Below, one piece after another: positions 46,116 to 58,429 of a stretch of DNA of 64,000 nt. The stretch is from the NCBI GenBank assembly GCA_035771175.1, contig CM069612.1, positions 24,100,987-24,164,986 on the forward strand, written 5' to 3'. A program made the translations under genes and the position numbers. Each line of letters opens with the position of its first letter. Positions within the stretch are counted from its first letter, which is position 1. Under the pieces are notes generated by a model. That model saw only the letters and a list, made by a program, of their open reading frames with translations. It was not told the origin of the DNA and made no database searches. This DNA is from Paratinospora sagittata. Lineage: Eukaryota; Streptophyta; Magnoliopsida; Ranunculales; Menispermaceae.

Positions 46116-49100
46116 TTAGTTCTGTGCATTCTTTGTGAAATCAGTGCATGTTTGGCAGTTGCAATCGGAGAATCGGCATGTTTTACACCCAAAGCAAACG
46201 CAGGTGGTGCAGCCTCTGCATGTTGCGGAACGAGAGCAGCCTCTGTACACTCTACGGCTTCTTCTCTCTTCCTCATGATCGCAGGTTAACCTGAAAAAAA
46301 AGTGGCCCAAAACTTCTTCATAAACAAACTTGAAGGCTACATGAAGCTAAAAAAATATTAAAAACGTTTCTATTGTTATATTATTATTAGCAAAACATAA
46401 AAGAAACCTAAAATTTGTCAACTGATTAGGCTAGTAACATTAAGTTGATGATTTTATGGTTGGCATCATTGAGCTTTATGATAGATCTTGGCAGTGATAA
46501 TAGAATGTTTATGAATGAGTTAACGGCTGAAAGTGACTGAGTTCAGTAGTTACTCATAAAGCTATTGACTCCGGAGAAATGGTAATATGGAGACAGATGT
46601 TCATTTCAATTAGGCGACATAGTAAATAACTGCCACTTACAACAGACAATAATTCTGCAAAACGAAAAAAAAAAAAATCAGAAAAAGCTTGAATGTTGCC
46701 AAATTTCGAATATCATTGTTTGAGTTAAGCTTTAGTATTTTTCTTTACTCGTGCTATCACATTATCAGCAATCATGTTCTCTTCAAGAACTTTAACTGTG
46801 GTTGAGCAACAATTATCTTGCAAGCGTTTTTAAACAGTGGTGATGGCCAAGAAGTTTCACAAGTTTAATGTATGGTTTCAAGATGAAATAAAAAGAGTTT
46901 CACAAACCAAGCCTTGACAGGAATATGTATAAGAATACACACACACAAATACAAATGTAAATGCATGAAAATAAATGGTAATATAATACATAAAATCTGG
47001 TAAAAGGTTTAGAAACAGGGACACATTTTCTGAATAAAAAAAGAAAATCACAAGATCACATTCTGATGTTTTATGGCATCATATCTATATTCCAAGTTCA
47101 ATGGGATCAATATAGAGTGTAGACCATTATTTCCCAAACAAAAAAAGATGATGATGAAGGCACTTAAAATGAAGTAACCATTGTTGCTGCGGTAAATCAG
47201 ATAGGACCAACAGCAGAATCAAGATTTTACAATGCGGTTAAGCAGGTCCCAAATATTTGGGTTAAAGTCACATCATTGCTGTTTTAACGTGAATCACCAA
47301 TGTTTAAGTGCTTTTCATGTAACATTGAAGGATTCATAGAAAATCATGTACAGTGGCACCACAAAAACATAAGGAAAAAGAAGCCAAAACATATTCATGT
47401 AGGTAAGAAAGTGTTATATTTGAAAGGTATCCAATGTAGGATTGCTCCACTAAGACTGGCTCTTCCCCACCCCACTTTTCTTTTTTCTTTTTTCCCATTA
47501 AGGTATGTGCTTGGAGGGAAGATATTGTTTTCCTCAAAGCACACAATCTCAAAGAATCTCAACTCAAAGCGAGCCTCAAAACAAAGGCCCTTAAAGCTGA
47601 AAAAAGGTTGAAACTTTTGAAGATATCATATTGGGTATCTCTCATCATATGCAGAGCAGAAGCTTCATAAGAAACTTCAAACATACAATTATAGGGGAAG
47701 AGGCATTATTTGATTTTGTTTCACGTTGAAAGCCTTAAAAAAAATAATAATTAATTAATTAATTAATGGTCTAGAATCAGCTACAGAGATGCTCCATATC
47801 ATTATTGTTAATTATAATACAGTGTCAGTGACATGGTGGTCATGGAGTTGGGGGGGTGGCAGTGGCTAGTGGTGCCATTGTTCCTGCGACTTCATGTCCA
47901 TCACTTGCTATGTCATAACTCATAAGTAATTTTCTCTGAATCAAGTTAAAGTATTTCTCTTTGAGGCATCCTTCCACCATATCCCCTAATATAACTTGGA
48001 AACAACAGAAGCCAAGAGAGTGTGGTTTAACTATTACAAAATGCTAGATTTTTGGAACAAGGAACAAATGACATGTTAAGTGAGGAAATGCAAGGCCATA
48101 GTAATGTACAAACTAAATAACAAAATTTCATTTAGAATTCAAAGAATACAGATGTCAATCAGAATGTAATATCATCTAATTCCAAATATTAATTTGTCTG
48201 CAGCAAACAATACCATCAGAGAATCAGTAGCTACTTACCCAAAAAAAAAACTAAAACTAAACAAAAAACACAGAAACTAGCTACTGTGCATGTACAAAGT
48301 ACACCAAGAACCAATCATTCAATCAATAACCAAGGTATAGTTGGAAAAGAAGAATTACATATAAGTAGAATAGTGAACATCAAGAATAAAAAGGAAACCA
48401 ACAAGGAAAAGAAAATAGGAAACCGAGTAGGAAAGGAAAAATTGGAATAATGAATCAGAATGTTGATTGAATGCAAACTTTAGCTATTTCTATTTGATAA
48501 ATCATGAAAGCACCATCACCATCATTTTATTAACTGAAACTATAGAGCATACTTTTACCATCTCAACACATGGCCTTTTTTGTTTTTTGTTTTTTTTTTT
48601 AATATTAAGGTCATCATAGTTGCAGGAATAAAAATAACTGACATAGCAAAATTTGGAGTCAGGGAGAAGCTTACTTGTCATATGGTAGGTCAGCACATTT
48701 CCAGTTAGCATCAAGCAATGCATCATGGTAGATACGGCATTCCTGTTTTGTCCTAAGGCGGAACCTACGATCTTTGTTGCAACTCTTACAGCGAACAAAC
48801 TCATCTCGATGGCAAGGATGCCCACTGTGAGTTTTGTGTGACCCATGAGCATTTTTTGATGATTGGTTGTAGTATTTCAGAAGAACTGTCTTTGACAACG
48901 GAACCTTCTCCCCTTCAACTATGACCCACACATTGCTCTTCCATTTTCGAGCAGTCTCACGTCCAGAATGTTTCTCAAAAGCAGCAGGGGTCAATTTCTC
49001 TGAAAATCATAATAATATTTCATCCATAAAAATCCCATTGCATTTATCAATGAAAAGAAAAGAAATAATCAAAGAATATATGCCAACACAAAGAGGTGAG

Positions 49101-51037
49101 CAAAATATACCTAACATGACAAATAAGTATACTTGAAAATGGTAATTAATCATTAGAGAATCACTCAAGGTAGTAGGATATGAACTGACCATTTATCCCC
49201 GCTTTTGCAGGACAAAAGGCAAAGATGCAGGGTAATATGTTTTACTTTAGCCAATTTAGAAAATTCCCCTTTATGCAAAGATATTGCAGTAGGGAAAATT
49301 GAAGACTTAACATGATGGTTCAATAGAGGAATAAAATATATTTGATGCTTCTTGATTTCCACCTGCTGAATACGTGAGTCATTTGTAGAAATGATATATT
49401 CTTATGCATTACATTTAACATTTGACACAGCATCATAGTTTTATAACACCATCTTAAACAAATGTTTCCTTATTTCTCTTCAAGTGATTCTAAAGGTCAG
49501 AAATTTACATGTGCCAACTTGTATGAAAACATGATCTTCAAATCTTAGATCTCAATTAATAAGAAATAAAAGGTAGGGGCATATAAAAAGAGGGATCTCC
49601 TGGAAATCCCCAAACCATATACCAGATACTCCTTCATAAATCCACATGAGAACAGATTCAAAACAACACGCCCTAAAATAAACAAGGTATGAGATTGCTT
49701 TCTCATTAGAATTTAGGTCTGAAACTTATGATATAATATCATAAATATAGTTCCAAACTGATCAGAAAAAATTCAATCTCACAAAAATAAAAAGGGAAAT
49801 AATCCAAGTAGCACAATCAACAGATAATACCTTCCACATTTGACAAGATCTAGAGTTGAATTTCAAGTGACTTATCAGAACTCTAGTACCCAAAAAAAAA
49901 AAAAAACCCTCAATCTCACAAAAATAAATGCAAAAGAATCACATGTAGCAAAATCAACAGACAATACCTTCCACACCCGACAAGACCCAGGTTTAAATTT
50001 CAATTGACTTACACAAAAAGGTATCCTTTCAGCAAATCTAAACATAATAAACAGCATATGTTACCATATGACAAAGAAGAAGCCAGGGTAACTATGGTTA
50101 AAAGAAGTGAAATATTCAACATGGGACAACCTCCCTTATGGAGTACCCAGGTAATTCTTATAGCACACGGCATTACCACCAGATATCAGCAGCTACCAGC
50201 TCATACAAAAGACCACTAGCTACACAAAATGGGAACGCATGATAGCCATTTCTGAGCTCTAATCTGTAAGGAAAGATGTTCAACAAAATCTGTTTAACCA
50301 AAATCAAACCACTTGCATGATTCATATATATAGATACATATGTATACGGTCTTCTTCTATGAAAGAAACATCTCTAGGATCAAAATACAATGCCACTATC
50401 ACAAACTCAACTAAATGAACCATAGAAAAAAAAAAAAAAAAGCCTTTTTGATTCATATATACATATAGTCCACAACAAGGAAGTATGTTCAAGCAAACAA
50501 AATGACTCAAACAACAAAAAAAGAAGAAGTAAACCATAGAATCACACGATTGGATTCGTAAAATTTAAAAAAAAAAACTCCATCTTTGAGACAAATTTAC
50601 ATACAGTACAGTTACATGCATAGAAATACCAAAACAAAAATCATGCAAAGCTCCTAAAGAAACCAAAACAGAATCATGAAATACCCATGAAAAAAATTAA
50701 AAAAAAAACAAAACAAAAACATGATGAACAGAACTAAAAGTAATAATGCATGTAAATCAAAAACCCGTTATTTTCACTTCAAAACAAGATAGAATTACAA
50801 TTACCCAAGACCCAACTTACCTTCCTCACAACCTGGGGTGCATTCACAACTGATCTCAAGATCACCATTAGCAAAAACCCTAAGCCTTCCAACAGCATCT
50901 CCATACCTATGACTAGTACATCCACACGTCACTTCTACATAATCTGTTCCTTTCTTCAACCCACTTATCTCACGCAACTCTTCATCAGAAAACATGAAGA
51001 AAACACCATCTCCTTCCACTCGATTATTATTCTCCAT
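46116..51037 (-). CDS. ULT1: ULTRAPETALA1-like trithorax-group regulator
   Basis: ULT1 is a plant-specific SAND-domain protein that works as a trithorax-group factor, opposing Polycomb repression and limiting meristem size in Arabidopsis. Three exons on the minus strand join in frame: 51037-50821, 48999-48675 and 46290-46116, with introns of 1.8 and 2.4 kb. They give 238 residues, close to the known length. Exon 1 carries FSDEELREISGLKKGTDYVE and TCGCTSHRYGDAVGRLRVF with a Cys-rich end (SCECTPGCEE). Exon 2 continues FEKHSGRETARKWKSNVWVI, FVRCKSCNKDRRFRLRTKQE, and CRIYHDALLDANWKCADLPYD; exons 1-2 hold the SAND-like region. Exon 3 gives a B-box-like Cys cluster (CRGCTTCVCFGCKTC then CNCQTCTDF). 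ULT2 is the alternative paralogue name; ULT1 is preferred on overall similarity. Confidence 0.95.
49773..50020. repeat. Diverged tandem duplication in ULT1 intron 1, period 137
   Basis: TCAATCTCACAAAAATAAA begins at 49773 and again at 49910. Both are followed in order by GCA.AATCAACAGA.AATACC, TTCCACA and GACAAGA, then AATTTCAA.TGACTTA. Clear divergence means an old event. Confidence 0.75.
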
Positions 51038-51604
51038 GATGTTTTTGCTGTTTTGCTCATCTGATTTGCTTCAAAACTTGATTTATATAGAAAACCCAGA
51101 AAAACCCATCAAGGAAAACGCATCAAATACCCTTTAAGTCACACAAATCTCGGTACCCGGGTCGTCCAACATGAAAAAACTGGTGGACAAAGAAGATAAA
51201 ACGAAGTGGGTTTTCCTTGTTTGATGGAAAAACCACTTCTAAACACTAAATTACAAATCTTTCAAAGCATCAAAAAGCCAAAATAAATAAATAAGCAACA
51301 AAAAAATACAAAGAAATTTCAATAAGCACGCATCTGTTAAGGAGATCTAACTTCTAAGAGGGGAGAAAAACAGAAGAGAAGAGCCTTAAATAAAACTACA
51401 GATTGTAGAAAACTGTGATTTTGTGAAAGTAAATAAATTAAATTAAATTAAATTTGAAGAATTTTCTTAAAAAAAAAAAAAAAAAAAAAAAAGAGATGAA
51501 AATTTGAAAAAGCTGGCAAGTGGGTCCTATTGCATGCCAAGGAGACAAGGTTCTTAGGTAACTGCGCTTTCTTTTTACCTATTTTCATGTGTTGCGAATT
51601 CAAT
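51038..51604 (-). promoter_or_regulatory. ULT1 5' leader and promoter
   Basis: No gene. The sequence immediately upstream of the ULT1 ATG is of mixed composition, with an A-rich tract at about 51468-51492. The transcription start is not evident. Confidence 0.4.
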
Positions 51605-51682
51605 TGAAATTGAAATTGAAATTGAATCTCTCTCTCTCTCTCTCTCCTCTCTCCTCTCTCCTCTCTCTCTCTCTCTCTCTCC
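51605..51682. repeat. TGAAAT repeats followed by CT/GA microsatellite
   Basis: Three TGAAAT-type units at 51605-51625 lead into a 56-bp CT tract (51627-51682) with regular TCTCC interruptions. On the ULT1 strand this is a GA tract 590-645 bp upstream of the start codon. Confidence 0.9.
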
Positions 51683-51929
51683 TTTTAGAGTACCCTTTTG
51701 ATTCTTTTACTTCTCTGTTTCCGTATAGCTTTCCCCACACATCAAACTCGGATTTTGGGCCAATGGTGAAATCTACTGTTCCAATCAAACTTGGCTTCAA
51801 TTGCTCTCTACCACCATATATCTTCTTCATATATGTATTCTCTTCTCTTTTGCATATTCCATATTTTTGTCTACAATATTATAATCACATGATATTAATG
51901 AATATCAAGAAAATAGAACTTTGCTAAAG

Positions 51930-54027
51930 GTATAACAATAAAAAAAAAATTATTTTTTTTTACCATTAGAGATAGTTCAATGTGTTAATATATTTATTAA
52001 ATTAGTCAAGAAAGATGCACGAAAAAATGACCTAAAGGAGGCATTTTCTTGTGTGATACAAGTCCAAATGCTTGGCACTGAAAAAAAAAAAAGGAATCTG
52101 AATTTGTGGTGCCAGTTGTAAAAAATAGTTTTTCGCCTGAGTAGTGATTTTGGCTAAAAAAAATAAATGCTAGAGAAACTAGAAACGTAAAAAGTTTAAT
52201 TAGAAAGTAAGGCCGCGTTTAGTTGATTAGGTACCACAAGGTGATATTTCTTCTTTTTATAAAGGCAAATTTGAAAAATAATTTTTAAATTTTATTCTAC
52301 CAAATATATTTTTTATATTGTTTTCATTTTTTTTTTACTGCTTCTTGAAAATTGAAGACAGTTTCTAAAATAGAAACCAAATGCAACCTGATTTTTTTAA
52401 ATTTATATATGAGTAATAGTTGTTAAAAATTAATAATTACTAGAAAAAATAAAAGCGCGAAGCGTACATAGCTGGCAAATTAATTTTAATACTTTTTTTG
52501 GGCAATATATCTTTGTTGAGGGACAAGTGTTAAAAAAAAAAGTAAAAGCATCAGGTATAATTAGCAATCAATAAAGATGATGGTTCGCCTAAGCACAATT
52601 ACTTGTTATGAGACAAATGTTAACCATAAAATAGTTTTGGTCAGTTGACGTTGTGATTCAATGTCTGAAAATTCGAAAGCACAAAAGCATACATTAAATT
52701 AGTTAAATTCAAAAATAGTTTTCAATAATTTACTTAGAGAATAGGTTGTTTTCAAAAAATGATAAAGTTAAATAATAAAATTAAAGATGTATTTTGAAAT
52801 GCATGTAAAACTAATTTGATACTCGTGAAAAAACAACAATAATGAAAATATATGGTTTATTATAGTATTTTTAGTTAAATGAAAATTCAACTTAATGACT
52901 CAATAAAATTTTTTTTTTCAGATACATGATGCAACTACATAAATCTGTTTCTTTCACTGATCAGCTTTATTAGAGCTGAGTCAACATTTAAATATCAAGT
53001 AATTATGTGTTTCTTAATTATCTTTGTACATATTATTTTAAGTCTCCCTTTACCGTTATAATTACTTTGAATTATTATGTAGATCACTCTTCATAATTGA
53101 TGCATTTAAAGGTCTCTTAAATAGCATCCAAAATTGACTTATATAGAAGGCAATAAATAGAATGAAAAGAACATGATGACTAACCAATATTGTTAATGGT
53201 CAAATATTGAAAGTTTGAGGATAGTAAAATAATATGCTTGAGTGTATAACAATCTAACTAACATACAATATAGTTGAAAAATATACCCACAAAGATCAAC
53301 ATTCAACATATAAATAGGATATATATGATTAGTCAAACTAAATTAGGTTGATTTGTGTATGCATATATATATATATATATAGGATTAAAATATATATCTT
53401 ATGTGGAATTGGTATTGATATTTGAATCTAGACATCAATATTGTAAACTATGTAACAGTAGTTTGCACATTTACATCAATAGTTATGTCTGCTATTAATA
53501 CTCACAAGAGTAATCAACAAAAAATGACTACATAGAAATAGGTCATGCATGTATATAATTAATAATTCACAATATTAATGTTAATTAATAAGTGGAAATG
53601 TAAATATTTTTCTTTTTTGTTAAGATCATTGATTGCATGTGTTAACAATACTATCAAATTGCACAACTATATATCTATCTTTGTATATATAGAGAGAGAA
53701 AACAATCCAAGATAAAAATAAAGGATGAGAATAAGGAAGAAAAGCCATAAAAAGTAAATGCAAAAATTAGTTACACTGACTCATCTACTCATTAATTTTA
53801 ATTGTCTTGAATTTGAATGTTACCCCCTCTTATATACGGATCTATACTAAACTATTAAAAATAATGAATAATAACAAGGAATTGTAACAGAATATACAAT
53901 AAGAAAAATAAGTATCATGATTTATAATTAACAAACTTTTTATTTTTATTTATGCTTTGATGATCTCTTTTTATAAAAACTTAATGACGTTTATGTCCAA
54001 AATTTTAATGCAAGAAGTTGATAAGGT
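51930..54027. other. AT-rich gene-free interval
   Basis: No gene supported. There is a TA microsatellite at about 53363-53382 and a possible worn MITE at 52210-52390 (GCGTTTAGTTG ... AAACCAAATGC edges). I see nothing else. Confidence 0.5.
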
Positions 54028-54041
54028 AAAGGAAATTGTTG

Positions 54042-54220
54042 TCACCAATAGGCAGTAGCTCAATTGGTTGAGAAACTGAGTATAAGTGAGGTTGAGGTCT
54101 AGGTCTAGAGGGTCAGCTCAAATGACTCTATCGTGCCCGAGTCCCGAAAGATTAATCTTGCTCAAAGAGAATGAGGCCAACTCCGGAGTGCCAAAAAATT
54201 GGTTACCAAATAAAAAAAAA
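54042..54220 (+). mobile_element. tRNA-derived SINE
   Basis: An A-box-like tRNA head, GTAGCTCAATTGGTTGAG, starts near 54055, and the block ends in an A-rich tail. AAAGGAAATTGTTG (54028-54041) before it and AAAGGAAATAGTTG (54221-54234) after it differ at one base and mark a target duplication. It is not a functional tRNA gene, because no cloverleaf can be completed. Its body differs from the Au-like copies. Confidence 0.75.
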
Positions 54221-54234
54221 AAAGGAAATAGTTG

Positions 54235-56150
54235 CCAAAAACATTAAAAACTTAGATGGTTACCTAACAAAGACAAATAATAATTTTGAGCGCATGAATG
54301 GTTATATTTAAAAACTTGAAATCTTCGAAAAGGTTGTTAACATGCATCAATTAGAAAATGAATGAGATTTTATTAATTAATGCTATAGATACAACACCTA
54401 AGTTCAAGTTATGGTTTGCTCTATCTATACTTTACATAGCATTTATTGTGAGAAAGGTGTATTGAAAATGTTAGGTATATTTTATTGTGCAAAAGTTCAT
54501 AAAAATCAACAAAATTATTTGATCAAAACATGAGAAAAGAGGAAATAACCACTCGAGCATTGTTTGCACAATACAACTGCATGCATAAAATTTTATATAA
54601 AACAATCTATCTATATGTACTTATATATTTTGCCCTTCAATTAATTAAAATTTTTTAACTTGATTTAGTATAGCCACAGTTTTTTTATTAATGCACGGTT
54701 TATAGTGACATTACAACTTACTATTAGATTTTAACCTAGCCGACAAAAACAATATTTAAAAGTGAGAAAATAATGAGAAAGAGGCTTTTGAGAAATAATT
54801 GATGCATAAAAAAAATCATGAAAAGGTACTTTGTATTTTGACCAACGCCATATTTACACGTCTTCAAGTTGGAATTTTGTTATTAAACCTTAAGTGCTTC
54901 CATGCCTAAGTGGCAATATTAAATTTAAGAATAGACATGTACTTTCACAATATCTTTATAATTTCGTTTCATGCCTATTTGTCCATATGAGCTCCATCCT
55001 TATTATATTGGACTCACATGACCTTGAACCTTGGGCATAGGTTTTTACGGAACATGTTTTCTATTTTTAGATGGAACATATTTTCTGATTTTTAAGCTAT
55101 TTTGTAATATATAGGTGGGATGGTCATGAATGAAAGGCAGAAAAAATGTAATAAAAAATTTAACATGATATCAGAGCGGCTTGAGAGATTAGCGACGAAA
55201 CAACGAAACTCTTTTCGATCTTGAACGGCGCGACCGCGCGGTAGTACAGAAGCGGAAATAAAAAAAGAAGAAGGAGACGAAGAAGAAGAAGAAGAATATG
55301 CATTATGATGGAGTGGAGGGCTTGGAACAAGAAGGGATGATATGATTCTGAGATTATAAAAGAGGTTTTTAATTCCTCAAAACATAATCTCTTTTATTCC
55401 TTTGGGGCTGAGGAGAATAGAGGCACCGGCAACAGGCGACCGGCGTGCCGCATTGGTGAACGTGCAACGTTGGTGCACGTGCTACGTTGAGCAGTGGGCC
55501 CTTTGAAAAGTGTGCGCGTGCACTTGCTGCGTGAACAGTGCACGTGAACAGTCTTAAACAGTGCGGCTCGACTTAAACAGTACGGCTCGGCTTGATAAGT
55601 GCATGTAAGTTCATGACTGGCGGAGAGGGTGAGATGGGTCTAATTAGCAAATTATATTGAAAATTAATAATGAATTGGTGATGATATATTTTCCTTGTCA
55701 TTTTTTTTTCCAAATGATTATTTTCTTATTTTTGTATACTATTTAAGAGGAGTCCAACGTTTTATCCTCGATGGTGGGGGAGGCGAATGCCTCACCAGAT
55801 GCGCTGCGCCCCTATTGGCTCTAAATGATATCTTTTAAGACCAAGTCTAGGAGGTTCGTGAAGTTAAGATATAACCTAAAAAAAATGGATACAATTAAAA
55901 TTAAAAACAATGGGTAAAATTATAAATAACTATTTTAAAGTTTGCCTAAACAATTATGTATTATTTCTTGTATGTATCTTTTTTTTTAAAAGAAGGCAAT
56001 ATAACATGGGACCAAGAGACTTTTAAAAGGTATCTCTCACCACTAGCTAATTTTATTTATTTATTTATTATTATTATTATTATTTTATTGAGGGATCACC
56101 ACTAGCTATTTAAAAAAATAAAAAAAATCCAACGATTTAAAACTAGAGAC
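54235..56150. other. Gene-free interval with an orphan retroelement leader
   Basis: No gene supported. At 55160-55180 TTTAACA is followed by TGATATCAGAGCGG, resembling an LTR end and a tRNA-Met primer-binding site. The next 400 bp are unusually GC-rich (CGGCGCGACCGCGCGG, repeated GTGCACGTG and GCGGCTCG motifs) compared with the AT-rich surroundings. No second LTR or coding domain was found, so it may be a truncated or non-coding retroelement. Confidence 0.35.
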
Positions 56151-57190
56151 GACGATACTACAAAATCTTCATCGGAAGTACGCTAAACCAAATAGTAAGA
56201 GCGAGCACGTGCTTCAACGCCGGTACTTTTGAGTACATACATATCTGTGAAGGACGGCTCGCGAAATTTCTTCTTAGACGTCGCCTTTGTCCTTGTTGTT
56301 GCTGAGCTCGCTGTGAGAGAGAGGAAACATCAAATCCATCAATTTCTTGGATCTTGAATCTGTAAATTGATCGATCGGTCCTAGGTTTCTTGTAAGTGCT
56401 GCTCCTTTTCTTCAATTTCATTCGATTCTCATAAAATTCGTTATTCTAGTCATTTCAGTAAAGATTTTATGAAGAGTTTGGCAATATTGTCTCTTCTGAA
56501 TCTAGGGTTCTTGTAATTGTTTGTTTGATATGTATCTTAATTGGATGAATCCGCTTCTTTTCCTGGTTAGGTTATGGTTATGGATGTGATTTTGTATGTG
56601 TTTGGTTTGTTTTTGCCTGGTTGATGTTTATGAGAAGTGAGAGATTAGTGTTTACTGAAATCCAAGGAGGAGGAGAAATGGAGGATTTTGTCGTTTCTCT
56701 TTGGATCTTTGAAGTTCAAGGCTGATTATTAGCTGAGTTTTAACACTCCTGACAACAACAGGCAAGGGGGTTTACTGAAGTTTGAGGCTGCAATACTAGG
56801 CTGTGTAAGATGCTCATTTGATTAGTGATATGATAGAGTTGGGAAACTTGAGGTTGATTTAACTGAATCACGTCTTAAGAAATTTCACTCACCAGTCTGG
56901 GTAGTTTTTTTTTTTTTTTTCTTGGGGAGCGGGGTGTGGAGAGAGAGAGAGAGAGGGAGAGAATATGTATGCTAGGAGCTTTTTTCATGCAAAAGGGAGG
57001 GTGGGTTTGTTTTGAAAACAATCACATACCCCTTCTTCTCCTTTTGTTAATGTTGTCAAGGCATTGCACAGGTGTTTTCACCTCAAATATTTTAGATTGT
57101 TCTCTCGATGGGCAGAAGGGGTGCTTCTATGTAATTTAGAACTTTTAGCATTATGTAATGATTTGTGTATAAAAAGGAAATTTGAACCCT
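56151..57190 (+). other. Possible orphan first exon and intron of a gene
   Basis: From 56190 the sequence looks like a plant 5' UTR: GC-richer, with GAGAGAGAGGAAAC and GATCGATCGGTCCTAG, followed by GTTTCTTGTAAGTGC, a good splice donor, and then T-rich intron-like DNA to about 57190. No coding exon follows. It may be a gene start cut off by later repeats, or a leader whose coding part is beyond recognition. A GA microsatellite is at 56938-56957. Confidence 0.3.
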
Positions 57191-57504
57191 TTTAATATTT
57201 TTTTCTTCTTTTCTTATGCATAGATCAAAACTTAGAAAGACTTTTTTTTTATCTTAAAAATTCACATGTGCTCAACAAAACCTTTTTCAAACTACATGGG
57301 GTCATTTGTATGAATCTAATTCCTTTATTGCACTCTATCAAGAGCTAAATCTTTAGCTATATAAATAATTACATCTTTTTTGATGATTTATATCTATGTA
57401 TTTTAGGTCTTCCTCTTTTTCTATAGCTATTGTTAATAGTTAAAATATCATTTTTTTAATTGATGCATTCTAATTGTCTTTATTGTATGTATCCCAAACC
57501 TAGG

Positions 57505-57835
57505 GGTGAGCATCATACCCAACGACCTGAGAAACATGATTGACCCAGCCGACCCGATTGGATTCAGGTGGGTTCCAACCCCATGAATGGGTCGGTCGGG
57601 TGTCTAAAATCACAAAGTTGAACGGGCGGGTATAAGAAATTAAACCTGGTTTGAACCCTGTGAACTGGTTGGTCGGGGTTACAAAGTCAAAGTGGTTAGG
57701 TTGGACATCGAGTCTAAAAAATTATTGGGTTCCAACCTTATGATAGGGTTGGTCAGCTCTGTAAAATTACAAAGCTGAAGGGTCCGGGTTGGACATCGTG
57801 TCTAAGAAATTTAACTCAAATTTCACCCCATCTAC
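57505..57835. repeat. Three diverged tandem units after a hAT-like end
   Basis: AGGGGTGAGCATCA at 57505 resembles the outer end of many non-autonomous hAT elements. Then three units of roughly 90-110 bp repeat the pattern GGGTTCCAACC...ATGA..GGGT.GGTC...AAAGTTGAA.GG...GTCTAA.AAATTA. No matching inverted end was found nearby. Confidence 0.5.
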
Positions 57836-57981
57836 CAAAAATATATAAGATTATAATATTTTGAACATAAAACATTTATATGAAACATAAATATAAACTA
57901 AATGAAATACATGTGTACATATAAAAGAATGTGTAAATGTAGGATAGCGCACATATGTAAATACTAAAACAAATTCTTGTA

Positions 57982-58060
57982 GGGGCCTTCCTTGATAAGG
58001 AAGCCCCATGTCCAAACCTCAAACGTAGAAAGAAAAATGGGATCCTCTATAAATACAAGC
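57982..58060. repeat. Hairpin and TATA-like leader resembling LTR U3/R sequence
   Basis: GGGGCCTTCCTT and AAGGAAGCCCC face each other across GATA (57982-58007). A TATAAATACAAGCC box lies at about 58050, followed by CT-rich leader DNA to 58140. This looks like a pol II promoter without a gene, as in an LTR fragment. Confidence 0.35.
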
Positions 58061-58429
58061 CCCTTCCACCTCCCACTCCTCATCTTTCTGTTGTGTTCTC
58101 TTAGGGCTTCCTTGGTGCGGAGTGCTGGAGGCCCTTAAAAAATTGTTGTTGGTTATATCAAGCCTTCTTTTTATTTTCTAAAACGTTGGTTCTTTGCTCC
58201 CGCTTTGTTTAATGCTTTTTTTAATATTAATATTAGCGCAAGACGCAAGAGAACTTTAAAGCTCTTATATTTGGGTTTATTATACTTATAAACCCAACCA
58301 CCTGATTGACCCAAATTAATAGTCGGTTGTTCGGTTATATATATACACTTTTTTGAGTTAATTTCGGGCGATAAAATGTATCAATTGAAGCCGTCAGACG
58401 TGTTGATTTTAGGGTCAAAGCCAACCTGC

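Noticed and set aside
51589..51927. 112-codon frame rich in Leu and Ser
   Set aside because: It is the translation of the CT microsatellite and its flanks.
54050..54130. tRNA gene candidate
   Set aside because: It has an A box but no complete cloverleaf, and it is flanked by a SINE target duplication and A-rich tail.
56158..56421. 87-codon basic minus-strand frame
   Set aside because: It is the reverse of a stretch that reads better as a plus-strand 5' UTR and splice donor.
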